Assembly: GCA_965204695.1 (NCBI GenBank)
Contig: OZ242007.1
Coordinates: 186,001 to 250,000, forward strand
Length of the DNA: 64,000 bases
Direction of reading: 5' to 3'
DNA from: JAHEKD01 sp965204695
GTDB taxonomy: Bacteria > Pseudomonadota > Gammaproteobacteria > Arenicellales > JAHEKD01
The notes beneath the pieces are model-generated. The model was not told where the DNA came from. It saw only the letters and a list, made by a program, of their open reading frames with translations, and made no database searches. Of the stretch, positions 9,405 through 18,451 are shown piece after piece; the first letter of the stretch is position 1; each line of letters opens with the position of its first letter. The translations under genes and the position numbers were made by a program.

Positions 9405-10157
9405 CGTCTGATCTTGACTGGATTGTTACTACTCATAACAGCAGGATGTAATCTTAAGGATGTTAACGATTTATCCGGTATACCTGCTCCAGAATTAATA
9501 GCCATAGCCAAAGAATCAATCGAAGATTCTGAATACGAGAAAGCATTAAACCATCTGCGTGAAGTTGAAGCACGTTTTCCATACAGCGTTTATGCTCAGC
9601 AAGCAATATTGGATACTGCTTATTTGTATTATAAGCGTGGTGATGAGGAGCTTACAGTAGCTTCGGCGGACCGGTTTATTCACACTTATCCTACTCACCA
9701 AAACGTTGATTATGCATATTATTTAAAAGGTTTAGCGAACTTTACCCGACACAAGAATTTTATTTCTCGTTTGACTGGGGCTAGGGATTTTAGTGATCGA
9801 GACCCTCAAACAGCGCGGGACTCATTTGATGCTTTTAATGAACTAGTGACTCGTTTTCCTAGTAGTGTTTATAGTGCGGATGCCCGTGAGCGTATGGTTA
9901 CATTACTCAATACGATAGCTAAGCACGACACGAATATTGCAAAGTTTTACTTGGAAAGAGGTGCATATGTTGCCGTTGTAAACCGCTGTAAATATGTCAT
10001 TGAGCATTATCAAGAAACACCGGCGGTTGAAGATGCTCTCGGCATGATGGTTATCGCCTATCGAGAAATGGGGCTGCCTGATTTAGCTCAAGACTCTTGG
10101 CGAGTTTTACAAGCGAATTTTCCAAATAGCCGCTATTTATCTGAGTTACAGGGGTAA
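9390..10157 (+). CDS. bamD: Outer membrane assembly lipoprotein BamD
   Basis: A 255-residue lipoprotein: signal peptide with lipobox LLITAGC (Cys at residue 20), then tetratricopeptide-like repeats typical of BamD/ComL, visible as YEKALNHLREVEARFPYS, AQQAILDTAYLYYKRG and the FSDRDPQTARDSFDAF segment. It would act in the periplasm as part of the BAM complex that folds outer-membrane beta-barrels. Length fits E. coli BamD. It is divergent from rluD, the conserved arrangement in gammaproteobacteria. Confidence 0.95.
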   Translation: MIFYQRLILTGLLLLITAGCNLKDVNDLSGIPAPELIAIAKESIEDSEYEKALNHLREVEARFPYSVYAQQAILDTAYLYYKRGDEELTVASADRFIHTYPTHQNVDYAYYLKGLANFTRHKNFISRLTGARDFSDRDPQTARDSFDAFNELVTRFPSSVYSADARERMVTLLNTIAKHDTNIAKFYLERGAYVAVVNRCKYVIEHYQETPAVEDALGMMVIAYREMGLPDLAQDSWRVLQANFPNSRYLSELQG

Positions 10158-10235
10158 TGACTCAGTTTTTTTATCGTAAAATCATTTTTGCACAACGATT
10201 GTAAGACGCAATATTATCGTTATATAGGGTGATCG

Positions 10236-11369
10236 GTGGATTGTCATTGCATCACAAGTATCAACGAAGTTCCAAGCAGCGATTGGAATGCATTAATACA
10301 AGATAATTCCCCTTTTACCAGATATGAATTTCTAGCCGCTCTAGAGAATTCAGGTTCTACACAAGCCGATAATGGCTGGTTACCCCATCATGTCGTTTGT
10401 TTTGATGACAACGAATTAATCGCAGCTCTGCCTTTTTATATCAAAGGGCATTCTTATGGTGAATACATTTTCGACTGGGCCTGGGCCGATGCCTACCATC
10501 GACATGGATTTGACTATTATCCTAAAGGGCTTTGTGCAATACCTTATACACCTGCTTCGGCGGTAAAATTTTTGCTCAAACCCGGCATTGATTCTGATCG
10601 GACACAGCAAAAGATCATCAAATTTGTTTTAGCCAAAGCGAATGAATTACAATTATCTTCCGTTCACGCTTTGTTCTTAGATACTGAGGAATTACAAGCC
10701 TGGACTAAGCAAGGACTTGCCTCACGCAGTAGTTACCAGTTTCATTGGCAGAACGATAACTATAAAAATTTTGCTGATTACTTAAATAGTTTTACATCGG
10801 TTAAGCGTAAGAAAATCCGCCAACAACGTAAATCGTTAGATTCTTCTTTGATCGAATTCAGGATATTAAAAGGTAGTAATATTACAGAACACAATTGGCA
10901 AGATTTTTATCGATTTTATAAAAGCACCATTCGACTTCACGGTGCTATGGCTTATTTAAATCTGGATTTTTTTAGGCAAGTTGGCGAATCCATGCCTGAT
11001 CAAACCATGCTCATCGCTGCTTATCTGAACAATAAAAATATTGCAAGCGCTCTATTCTTTGAAAGTAAAACAACCTTATTCGGACGCTATTGGGGCTGTG
11101 ATATTGAAATCAATAACCTTCATTTTGAGACGTGTTATTATCAGGCCATAGACTATTGCATAAAAAACAAAATTCAGTATTTTGAAGCAGGCGCCCAAGG
11201 AGAACACAAATTATCACGTGGGTTATTGCCCGTGAAAACACTATCTGCGCACTGGCTCAAACATCCGCAGTTCTACCAAGCAATCAAAGATCATATCGAT
11301 ATTGAAGCTAATCATGTGGATCAGTATTTACAAACCTTGCAACAACATTCCCCGTTCAAAGAAAAATAA
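10236..11369 (+). CDS. GNAT-fold peptidoglycan-biosynthesis-like protein (DUF482)
   Basis: A 377-residue cytosolic protein with the features of the GNAT-superfamily/FemAB-like DUF482 group: IFDWAWADAYHRHG near residue 75-90, a central KRKKIRQQRKSL basic stretch, and near the C-terminus an IQYFEAGAQGEHKLSRG segment diagnostic of the family. The start is a GTG at 10236 preceded by an AGGGTG ribosome-binding site. The stop overlaps the start of aat (TAATGG), so it sits at the head of an aat-bpt-infA unit. The biochemical activity is not established; acyl or aminoacyl transfer is the family expectation. Confidence 0.85.
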   Translation: MDCHCITSINEVPSSDWNALIQDNSPFTRYEFLAALENSGSTQADNGWLPHHVVCFDDNELIAALPFYIKGHSYGEYIFDWAWADAYHRHGFDYYPKGLCAIPYTPASAVKFLLKPGIDSDRTQQKIIKFVLAKANELQLSSVHALFLDTEELQAWTKQGLASRSSYQFHWQNDNYKNFADYLNSFTSVKRKKIRQQRKSLDSSLIEFRILKGSNITEHNWQDFYRFYKSTIRLHGAMAYLNLDFFRQVGESMPDQTMLIAAYLNNKNIASALFFESKTTLFGRYWGCDIEINNLHFETCYYQAIDYCIKNKIQYFEAGAQGEHKLSRGLLPVKTLSAHWLKHPQFYQAIKDHIDIEANHVDQYLQTLQQHSPFKEK

Positions 11370-12064
11370 TGGATTCTGCGATTCGTTATCAATTCCCTGA
11401 TCCAACGGCATCTGATAAGGACGGCTTAGTTGCAGTCGGCGGCAACCTTTCTATAGAATGCTTACTCAGTGCCTATAAAAATGGCATTTTCCCCTGGTTC
11501 AACCCTGGCGATCCAATTCTATGGTGGTCACCGGATCCACGTATGGTGATCTATCCGAATCAACTACATATCCCCAGAAGTGTCAAAAAAGCAATTAGAA
11601 AGCATTCGTTCAGATTCACTTTCGACCAGAATTTTGAACAAGTTATTATAAATTGCTCAGCTCCCAGAAAAAACCAAATAACTGAACATGGCACCTGGAT
11701 CACTGAGGATATGATTGAGGCCTATATTCGTTTACATCGAGCTGGTTATGCACATTCAATTGAGTGTTGGCAGGACTCTAAGCTCTGCGGCGGGGTTTAT
11801 GGTGTCGCCCTAGGCTCAATTTTCTTTGGCGAGTCCATGTTCAGTAAAACCAGTGAATCCTCCAAACTCGCTTTAATAACTTTAATTAAACAGCTTGAAC
11901 TCTGGAGCTATGATTTATTAGACTGTCAATTACCAAGTGAATTGGTTGAGCGCCTTGGTGCAAAATATATGTCCAGAAAGAAATTTACTAAAACGATCAA
12001 GACTTTGACAAAGCAAACAGAGCCTGAAAATTGGTCAAGATATAAACCAATACTACTAAAATGA
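11369..12064 (+). CDS. aat: Leucyl/phenylalanyl-tRNA-protein transferase
   Basis: A 231-residue enzyme that transfers Leu or Phe from aminoacyl-tRNA to N-terminal Arg or Lys of proteins, marking them for the ClpS/ClpAP N-end rule pathway. Signature stretches are GLVAVGGNLS, YKNGIFPWF, WWSPDPRMV, GVYGVALGSIFFGESMFS and CQLPSELVERLGA. Length is typical. The 3' end overlaps bpt by 4 bases (ATGA type), so translation of the two N-end rule enzymes is probably coupled. Confidence 0.97.
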   Translation: MDSAIRYQFPDPTASDKDGLVAVGGNLSIECLLSAYKNGIFPWFNPGDPILWWSPDPRMVIYPNQLHIPRSVKKAIRKHSFRFTFDQNFEQVIINCSAPRKNQITEHGTWITEDMIEAYIRLHRAGYAHSIECWQDSKLCGGVYGVALGSIFFGESMFSKTSESSKLALITLIKQLELWSYDLLDCQLPSELVERLGAKYMSRKKFTKTIKTLTKQTEPENWSRYKPILLK

Positions 12065-12756
12065 AGATTTCGTTACATCTTTCGACTCCCCATGACTGTG
12101 GTTATTTTACAGATCGTCAGGCTTCGACCTTGTTTTTAGACCCCAAGGAAAAAGTCAATTCTCCTACCTACGGGGAATTATTGAACATCGGTTTTAGGCG
12201 TAGTGGTAAATTAATTTACCGGCCTCATTGCCAAAAATGTAATCAGTGTATTCCACTTAGAATTTCAACAGCAAAATTTAAACTCAGCCGTTCGCAAAAA
12301 CGCATACTAAACAAAAACAAGTCTGTTCGCTTTCAACTATTAAATTGCGGATTCAGTGAAAAGCATTATAAGCTATATAAACAGTATCTAAAGTCCAGAC
12401 ATCCGAATGGAGACATGGAAAAACATACCAAACTTGATTATTTTGAATCCATGATTGCCAGTGAAGTTCAAACGATGATTATTGAATTTCATTTAAAGCA
12501 GCAACTGGTTGCTGTCTCCATTACTGACGTATTAAACAACGGATTATCAGCGGTTTATACATTTTTTGATCCGGAGCTTTCAAAAACTAACAGCCTGGGT
12601 ACCTTTGCAATCCTCAAGCAGATTGAGCTCGCCAAATCCATGAATCGAAGCTGGCTTTATCTCGGTTATTGGATCAAGAATTCGCAAAAAATGGCTTATA
12701 AATCGAATTTTACCGCTGCCCAAATCTTAACTAATAATGAATGGAAGGAACTTTAA
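12061..12756 (+). CDS. bpt: Aspartate/glutamate leucyltransferase
   Basis: A 231-residue protein of the ATE1/Bpt family that adds Leu to N-terminal Asp or Glu. The N-terminal Cys cluster (CQKCNQCIPLRI), the YTFFDPEL segment and the closing LYLGYWIKNSQKMAYKSNF region are characteristic. It is coupled to aat by a 4-base overlap and followed after about 60 bases by infA, a gene order found widely in gammaproteobacteria. Confidence 0.95.
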   Translation: MKISLHLSTPHDCGYFTDRQASTLFLDPKEKVNSPTYGELLNIGFRRSGKLIYRPHCQKCNQCIPLRISTAKFKLSRSQKRILNKNKSVRFQLLNCGFSEKHYKLYKQYLKSRHPNGDMEKHTKLDYFESMIASEVQTMIIEFHLKQQLVAVSITDVLNNGLSAVYTFFDPELSKTNSLGTFAILKQIELAKSMNRSWLYLGYWIKNSQKMAYKSNFTAAQILTNNEWKEL

Positions 12757-12819
12757 GGTCTTTGAATTTGTCAGAAAATCAGGCACACTAGCGATCCCTG
12801 TAATTAAGCTTGGATATAT

Positions 12820-13038
12820 ATGGCAAAAGAAGACTATATTGAGATGGAAGGAACAGTTATCGATAACCTTCCTAATACTACTTTCAAAGTCGAACTAGAG
12901 AACGGACATGTGGTAACTGCGCATATTTCTGGCAAGATGCGTAAAAACTATATTCGTATTATGAAAGGTGACAAAGTTACCGTACAATTAACTCCTTATG
13001 ATTTATCCAAAGGCCGCATTTCATTTCGCCAACGTTAA
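12820..13038 (+). CDS. infA: Translation initiation factor IF-1
   Basis: A 72-residue single OB-fold protein, near identical in pattern to other bacterial IF-1 (AKEDYIEMEGTVIDNLPNT, VTAHISGKMRKNYIRI, KVTVQLTPYDLSKGRI). It binds the ribosomal A site during initiation. The length is exactly that usual for the family. The last 41 bases overlap an exported-protein frame in another register. Confidence 0.99.
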   Translation: MAKEDYIEMEGTVIDNLPNTTFKVELENGHVVTAHISGKMRKNYIRIMKGDKVTVQLTPYDLSKGRISFRQR

Positions 13039-13387
13039 ACCCCGCTTTTTATTTCCCTTTTTAGTTTCTGTTTCCTTAATAAGCTTCGCTGGCGACGTAG
13101 AGATTATCGACGCCCAGGCCAATTGCGAAAACAATACTTGCCGTTTTGATGTCACTTTGGAGCATGCCGACACCGGTTGGGATCACTATGCCGATGGTTG
13201 GCGTGTACTCACTGAAGATGGCCTGGAACTGGGTAATCGGGTGCTAATGCATCCACATGTCAATGAGCAACCGTTTACTCGCAGTCTATCTGGCGTGGAA
13301 ATTCCAGCAGGAGTGAGTACAGTCTGGATAGAAGCGCATGATTCTGTGCATGGAGCTAATGGCAAAAAATACAAATTGGATTTGTGA
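12998..13387 (+). CDS. Small exported protein of unknown function
   Basis: A 129-residue frame starting inside infA. The N-terminus is a plausible signal peptide (PRFLFPFLVSVSLISFAG), and the mature part is a small soluble domain with CENNTCRFDVTLEHAD, a WDHYADGWRVL motif and HDSVHGANGKKY near the end, with two Cys that may form a disulfide. The pattern is consistent with a conserved periplasmic beta-rich domain, but I do not recognise a named function. The ATG at 12998 is the only canonical start; translation may be coupled to infA termination. Confidence 0.7.
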   Translation: MIYPKAAFHFANVKPRFLFPFLVSVSLISFAGDVEIIDAQANCENNTCRFDVTLEHADTGWDHYADGWRVLTEDGLELGNRVLMHPHVNEQPFTRSLSGVEIPAGVSTVWIEAHDSVHGANGKKYKLDL

Positions 13388-13390
13388 AAA

Positions 13391-13475
13391 ACCGTCATTC
13401 CGGATACAGAATCTCCTTTAGACTCATTAAAACTACCGTCATCCCGGACTTGATCCGGGACCTCCTCAAGACTGC
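13391..13475. repeat. REP-like palindromic repeats
   Basis: Two related words occur here: CCGTCATTCCGGATACAG and CCGTCATCCCGGACTTGATCCGGGA. The second forms a hairpin (TCCCGGA/TCCGGGA, 13442-13460). Elements of this form are dispersed intergenic repeats; a cousin is at 58344-58372. The gap between this unit and the desaturase start shows no other feature. Confidence 0.55.
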
Positions 13476-13631
13476 TCGGGCTTTAATCGAAGAAGTAGGT
13501 TGATTGAGGAGATTCCGGCCTTCACCACAATGGCGCTGCTTTTTATGGCGCAGCACTCAAATTCAAACTACAAATTTCTCTTAAGCTCTGCTAGTCTTAC
13601 AACTCAGTTTCACACAAGGTTATCGTACAAC

Positions 13632-14840
13632 ATGGATTTACCCATATTAGAGTTGCCCTGGTGGGCTTATTTGCTCATCACACTGGTAGTGACTCATTTA
13701 ACAATAATTAGCGTTACTCTCTATTTACACCGTCACCAAGCCCACAGAGCAATTGATTTACACCCCATTGCAAGTCACTTTTTTCGATTCTGGTTGTGGT
13801 TAACAACCGGCATGGTCACATGGGAATGGGTTGCCATCCATCGCAAGCATCATGCCAATGTCGAAACTGAAGAAGATCCACATAGCCCACAAGTACATGG
13901 GCTAAAGTACTTTTTTAAATTATTGCTACCGCCTGCCCTGACTGGCGGGGTAAAACTTTATCGTGACGCTACTATTGAGCCCAATGATTTGGATCAGTAT
14001 CGCCACGGCACACCCAATGACTGGATTGAGCGGAAGCTATATACACCTTTTTCCTTTATAGGAGTTTTTTTCTTATTAAGTATTAACGTGATTTTGTTTG
14101 GCGCTGTTGGAATAGCGATGTGGCTGGTTGAAATCTTCTGGATACCATTTTGGGCTGCTGGAGTAATTAATGGGGTTGGACACCATAACGGTTATCGTAA
14201 TTATGAAACTCCGGACGCGAGCCGTAATATTGTTCCCTGGGGCATTATTGTTGGCGGGGAAGAATTACACAATAATCATCACGCTTACGCCAGTTCGGCC
14301 AAGTTTTCAGCACGACCCTATGAATTTGACATTGGCTGGTTATATATACGCTTATTGTCGTTCATCGGTTTGGCTAAAGTAAAAAAAGTCGCACCCAAAA
14401 TTCAAGCTTCGCCATCAGTCAATGATATTTGTGATCTGGATACAGTTAAAACTCTATTAAATAACCGTATACAAGTTATGTCGAACTTCACCCGTGAAGT
14501 GCTTAAAACCGTTTGTCATGAGGAATCAACTAAAATCAAATCTGACCAACCGCATGAGTTTAAATTGTTTAAAAAAGCTCATTTATTAATGCGCAAAGAA
14601 TTTTCATCGCTTGATGAGACCGCCAGAACCAAACTCGAGTCGATTCTGGATAAAAACCATAATTTACAACTGGTTTATCAAATGAAAACGAAGTTGCAGG
14701 AGATTTGTTCTTCCAAGCACGATAAAAATCATCAATCAGTACTGGGAGCATTACAAGAATGGTGCAAACATGCTGAAGAATCTGGCATCGCGGCTTTGGA
14801 AGAATTTTCTCTCAGGCTTAAGCGCTATTCTGTCAGTTAA
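13632..14840 (+). CDS. Acyl-CoA/acyl-lipid delta-9-type fatty acid desaturase
   Basis: From the ATG at 13632, which has an AAGG upstream, the product is 402 residues; the open frame extends further 5' to a TTG at 13500 but that segment lies in repeat-like sequence. It is an integral-membrane di-iron desaturase: histidine boxes HRHQAHR, HRKHHAN and HNNHHAY are present in the right order, with hydrophobic spans before and between them. It would introduce a double bond into a saturated acyl chain. The C-terminal 130 residues after the last box form a helical, charged extension with no obvious catalytic role. It is followed after 15 bases by a Rieske oxygenase gene. Confidence 0.9.
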   Translation: MDLPILELPWWAYLLITLVVTHLTIISVTLYLHRHQAHRAIDLHPIASHFFRFWLWLTTGMVTWEWVAIHRKHHANVETEEDPHSPQVHGLKYFFKLLLPPALTGGVKLYRDATIEPNDLDQYRHGTPNDWIERKLYTPFSFIGVFFLLSINVILFGAVGIAMWLVEIFWIPFWAAGVINGVGHHNGYRNYETPDASRNIVPWGIIVGGEELHNNHHAYASSAKFSARPYEFDIGWLYIRLLSFIGLAKVKKVAPKIQASPSVNDICDLDTVKTLLNNRIQVMSNFTREVLKTVCHEESTKIKSDQPHEFKLFKKAHLLMRKEFSSLDETARTKLESILDKNHNLQLVYQMKTKLQEICSSKHDKNHQSVLGALQEWCKHAEESGIAALEEFSLRLKRYSVS

Positions 14841-14855
14841 AGGAATTCTGGCAGC

Positions 14856-15944
14856 ATGGAGAGTCAAAGCCCATTAGCTGCTCATTACTACACCGATCCT
14901 GATCAGTTTCAAGCTGATAAAAAGGATATTTTCTATCGAACTTGGCAATGTGTGTGTCATGTTTCAGAAGTACAAGAACCAGGTCAGTTTAAAACACATA
15001 CTATTGTTAATGAAGATATATTTATCATCAGAGGTAAAGATGGTGTTCTAAGGGGCTTCTATAATGTCTGTCGCCATCGTGGCCACCCTTTGGTTGATGG
15101 TTGTGGGCGAGTCAGAAACCTTCTGGTCTGCCCCTATCATGCTTGGACTTATCAATTAAGCGGCCAACTAAGTCGGGTACCGGGTATTAAAGAAACTGAT
15201 GAAATAAACTGCGCTGAAATTAGTTTACGTCAGATTCAGGTTGAAGAATTCTGCGGATTTGTATTCGTAAATCTTTGGGATCAAGCTGAACCACTAAACT
15301 CGTCGATTGCCGATCTTGAAGCGGTTATTCGATCATATCACCCGGATCCAAAACGATTACGTTTCGTCTGTGAGACAACCATTGAACATGATTGCAATTG
15401 GAAGCTTTCAGTTGAAAATTATAACGAATGTTACCACTGCCCTACCGTACACCGTTCATCATTAACAAAAGGAGTCTTGTCGATGCAAGGTTATACCACA
15501 GTTGTACATGGGCAAATGATCTGGCACGAAGGCAAGGCTCAAACAAAAAACGAAAAGCAATATGACTATGATACGACTCACAGCCCTCGAGCTGGCGATT
15601 ATGGGGCCTACTGGATATGGCCTAATGTTGCCTTTTGTTGTTATCCAGGCGGCTATTTCACGATCCGCCAATGGCTGCCCATTAATTGGCGTAAAACAAT
15701 ATACTTATATCGTTGGTTTTCAGATGGCTCAATTTCAGCATCGGACGTTGAAGCACTGATGATCAAGCATAAACAAACTACCGGAGCTGAAGACGAAGTT
15801 GTGGTATCCAAAATTCAAAAAGGCATGGAAAGCCACTCATTTGAACCCGGCCCTTATGTTATTGGTGATGGCTGTGGTGCGATGAGTGAGGTTGGGTTGA
15901 AACATTTTCATCATCTTTATCGACAAGCAGTAGAAACCCGGTAA
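14856..15944 (+). CDS. Rieske non-heme iron oxygenase, alpha subunit
   Basis: A 362-residue oxygenase. The [2Fe-2S] Rieske motif is CRHRGH (C72, H74) and CPYH (C92, H95); the mononuclear iron site begins at NYNECYHCPTVH and ends with a distal acidic residue. The overall size and sequence pattern match the choline/carnitine/betaine-type Rieske group rather than large aromatic dioxygenases, but the substrate cannot be fixed. No ferredoxin reductase partner is seen nearby. The stop overlaps the start of the broken aldolase gene by one base (TAATG), so the cluster is translated as a unit. Confidence 0.9.
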   Translation: MESQSPLAAHYYTDPDQFQADKKDIFYRTWQCVCHVSEVQEPGQFKTHTIVNEDIFIIRGKDGVLRGFYNVCRHRGHPLVDGCGRVRNLLVCPYHAWTYQLSGQLSRVPGIKETDEINCAEISLRQIQVEEFCGFVFVNLWDQAEPLNSSIADLEAVIRSYHPDPKRLRFVCETTIEHDCNWKLSVENYNECYHCPTVHRSSLTKGVLSMQGYTTVVHGQMIWHEGKAQTKNEKQYDYDTTHSPRAGDYGAYWIWPNVAFCCYPGGYFTIRQWLPINWRKTIYLYRWFSDGSISASDVEALMIKHKQTTGAEDEVVVSKIQKGMESHSFEPGPYVIGDGCGAMSEVGLKHFHHLYRQAVETR

Positions 15945-16637
15945 TGTCAAATCCACTAAATTGCAGTGAAATCGAATGGAAAACCCGGCAAGAACTGGCT
16001 GCGCTTTACCGTTTAGCTGTTCATTACGGCTGGACAGATTTGACCAGCACTCACATATCTGCTCGATTATCAGACAATCCTGACAAATATTTACTAAATT
16101 CTTATGATTTAATGTTCGATGAGATTAGCGCATCGAATCTAACCAAAATGCGGTTTACGGGTGAACAGCAAGAAACGGGCAGAGTATTAAATTTAGCAGG
16201 ACATATCATCCATTCTGGCATTTTAAACGCTCGCCCGGAAATTAATTTTATTATTCACAGCCATACACGTGCGGGTGTCGCTGTATCAGCCATGCCTGAT
16301 GGCCTGCTACCTCTTTCTCAGCATGCGGGTTTTGTGCTCGGTACCCTGGCCACACATCCTTATCAGGATTCCACGGCAGTAGCCAATGAAGGCGCTTTGC
16401 TTGCTGGTCGTCGGCCGGACTGCGGCTGAAGCATTTATTTATCACTATTACCTGGAAATGGCCTGTAAGATTCAGGTTGATATCCTGCATGGTAACCAAG
16501 AGCCGATCAAAATCACTGATGATGCGATGCAAGCTTTACATGATTGGGGAAACCCTGCTAACGGCCCACACGGAGAAGAGCAATGGCCAGCTCTGCTACG
16601 ATTATTAGAACGTGGCTATCCAGAATATTTGACGTAA
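15944..16637 (+). pseudogene. Class II aldolase/adducin-family gene, deleted and frameshifted
   Basis: The first frame (15944-16429) encodes the N-terminal part of an AraD/FucA-like domain: WTDLTSTHISARL, then FIIHSHTRAGVAVSA with the zinc His pair, and HAGFVLG. It ends shortly after NEGALLAG. The rest is read one frame over from about 16400 (LLVVGRTAAEAFIYHYYLEMACK to the stop at 16637). Intact family members have about 25 more residues between these halves, including a metal-binding HG, so a small deletion changed the frame and removed catalytic sequence. The enzyme is probably inactive. Its neighbours remain intact. Confidence 0.8.
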
Positions 16638-16658
16638 TCTATATAGCAAAAGACAACA

Positions 16659-17294
16659 ATGGCAGAGTTTATTACAACCGATTATTGTGATGGATTACTT
16701 ACTATAACCATTAATCGACCCGAAAAGGCCAATGCGCTTACCCAAGACATGCTTTTGCAATTGACTGATGTTTTTTCTGCCACACAAAACAACGGTGATT
16801 TGCGAGTAGCTGTAATTAAAGGCGCAGGAGAAAAAGTATTTTGTGCCGGTGCTGATCTATCCGAACTAAGAGACACTCCCAGTGAAGTTTGGGATGAAAT
16901 GACAAGCGCCTTAAATTCAATTAAGGTTTTGACTATTGCCGCGATTAATGGGCCTTGCATAGGCGGCGGCATGTCGCTGGCGTTAGGTTGTGATATCCGA
17001 GTTTGTGTTTCGCAAGCCTATTTTTTCTATCCAGTGCTCCGCAATAATGTATCGCCTACAGAAAATGATTGCACTCGGCTGAATGCTTTGATTGGGCCAG
17101 GACGTAGTTCGCTATTCATTCTAGGGGGTATGACTGTCCAGGCCAGAGAAGCACTTGATTGGGGACTGGTCGATCAAATAGTTGAGCCTGAGCAATTACA
17201 AACCGTAGTTAGTGAATTTAGTAAAACCGCGTTAGACGCCGATTTTGCGCACCTTGTTAAATTAAAGCAACTTTGTAGAGGCAAACAGAAATGA
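16659..17294 (+). CDS. Enoyl-CoA hydratase/isomerase (crotonase family)
   Basis: A 211-residue crotonase-fold protein. The oxyanion-hole segments KVFCAGADLSEL (about residues 60-71) and INGPCIGGGMSLALGCDIRV (about 98-117) are intact. It is shorter than the usual 255-260 residues: the C-terminal helices seem reduced, and the family's usual catalytic Glu positions near residues 115 and 135 are not clearly conserved. It could be a hydratase, isomerase or thioesterase. Its stop overlaps the CoA-transferase start by 4 bases. Confidence 0.82.
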   Translation: MAEFITTDYCDGLLTITINRPEKANALTQDMLLQLTDVFSATQNNGDLRVAVIKGAGEKVFCAGADLSELRDTPSEVWDEMTSALNSIKVLTIAAINGPCIGGGMSLALGCDIRVCVSQAYFFYPVLRNNVSPTENDCTRLNALIGPGRSSLFILGGMTVQAREALDWGLVDQIVEPEQLQTVVSEFSKTALDADFAHLVKLKQLCRGKQK

Positions 17295-18442
17295 AAAATA
17301 TTCGTGTTGTCGATATGACCAGCGTTTTATCCGGACCTTTTTGCACCTGGTTACTTTCCACGCTTGGCGCTGACGTGATCAAAGTTGAAAACCCAAATGG
17401 TGATATGGCGCGATCGACACCACCATTTAAAGATGATATCAGCCTGTATTTTGCCTCGCTGAATCGCAATAAACGCTCTATAGTGCTCAATCTTAAAACT
17501 GAGGAAGGCAAAAAGGTGCTTCACCGCTTGCTTGAAACAGCGGACGTATTTGTTGAAAACATGCGACCCGGCGTGCGAGATCGGCTTGGTTGTAGTGATG
17601 AAGAATTGAAGCGAATTAATCCAAAACTGATTTGTGCCTCAATCAGTGGTTTTGGTCAAACTGGTTCCCTATCCTCACGGCCTGCTTATGACATCGTGGT
17701 ACAAGCCATGAGCGGCATGATGAGTATCAATGGCCCTGCCGATGGTACTCAGACTCGGGTTGGGTTTTCCGTTGGTGACATTTCTGCCGCGCTATTTACA
17801 ACTATAGGTATTCTGGAGCGACTCTATCAACGTGACGCTGAAGGTGAAACCGATATACAAAATCTTGATATTTCTATGCTTGCCTGCCAATGGGCCTGCA
17901 TGGAAAATGCTTTTTCGCGCTATTTAAATGTCGGTGTTGTAGCCAAGCCGATAGGTTCAAGGCATCCGTCAATGACACCGTTTGAACCCTATCCGACTGC
18001 CGACAGGGAAATCGTCATCGGCTTGGGTAGCAATAAAGATTGGCCTTTGTTTTGTAATACTATCGGATTGCCAGAATTAATTAATGATCCACGTTTTATG
18101 AATGACGAAATTCGCTTGGAAAACCGTGACCAGCTGGATCAGGTGATTGGTAATCATTTGCGCCAGAAACCTTCACAATATTGGCTTGATATAATGATTG
18201 AAAACGGGATTCCTTGTTCGGCAATTGAAAATGTCCAAACTATTGCACAAAGCGATATAGCCGCTGAATACCGGGCATTTTCCGAGGTAAGTGCCGATCA
18301 AGATTCTATGCGTTTTGTCCGCAATCCAATTGCTGCTGTCGAATTCGCTGAAACTCCTGCCCCTGATTTAGGGCAACATACGAGTGAAGTGTTGACTGAG
18401 TTAGGGTTTAGTCAGGATGAAATTGAAATGATAACTGCCTAG
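17291..18442 (+). CDS. CaiB/BaiF-type (family III) CoA transferase
   Basis: A 383-residue class III CoA transferase that moves CoA between acyl groups through an aspartyl-CoA anhydride. Features seen are VVDMTSVLSGPFCTWLL and GADVIKVENPNGD at the N-terminus, SLNRNKRSIVLNLK, VFVENMRPGVRDRLG, and the AYDIVVQAMSGMMSINGPADG block holding the active-site region. Coupled to the crotonase gene, it would activate the substrate of the cluster with CoA. The actual acid is unknown; formyl, succinyl or carnitine-type donors are all possible for the family. Confidence 0.92.
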   Translation: MKNIRVVDMTSVLSGPFCTWLLSTLGADVIKVENPNGDMARSTPPFKDDISLYFASLNRNKRSIVLNLKTEEGKKVLHRLLETADVFVENMRPGVRDRLGCSDEELKRINPKLICASISGFGQTGSLSSRPAYDIVVQAMSGMMSINGPADGTQTRVGFSVGDISAALFTTIGILERLYQRDAEGETDIQNLDISMLACQWACMENAFSRYLNVGVVAKPIGSRHPSMTPFEPYPTADREIVIGLGSNKDWPLFCNTIGLPELINDPRFMNDEIRLENRDQLDQVIGNHLRQKPSQYWLDIMIENGIPCSAIENVQTIAQSDIAAEYRAFSEVSADQDSMRFVRNPIAAVEFAETPAPDLGQHTSEVLTELGFSQDEIEMITA

Positions 18443-18451
18443 TCTCATCCT

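Noticed and set aside
13500..13631. An N-terminal extension of the desaturase from the TTG at 13500
   Set aside because: The extra residues come from repeat-like sequence; the ATG at 13632 has better context and matches the expected family start.
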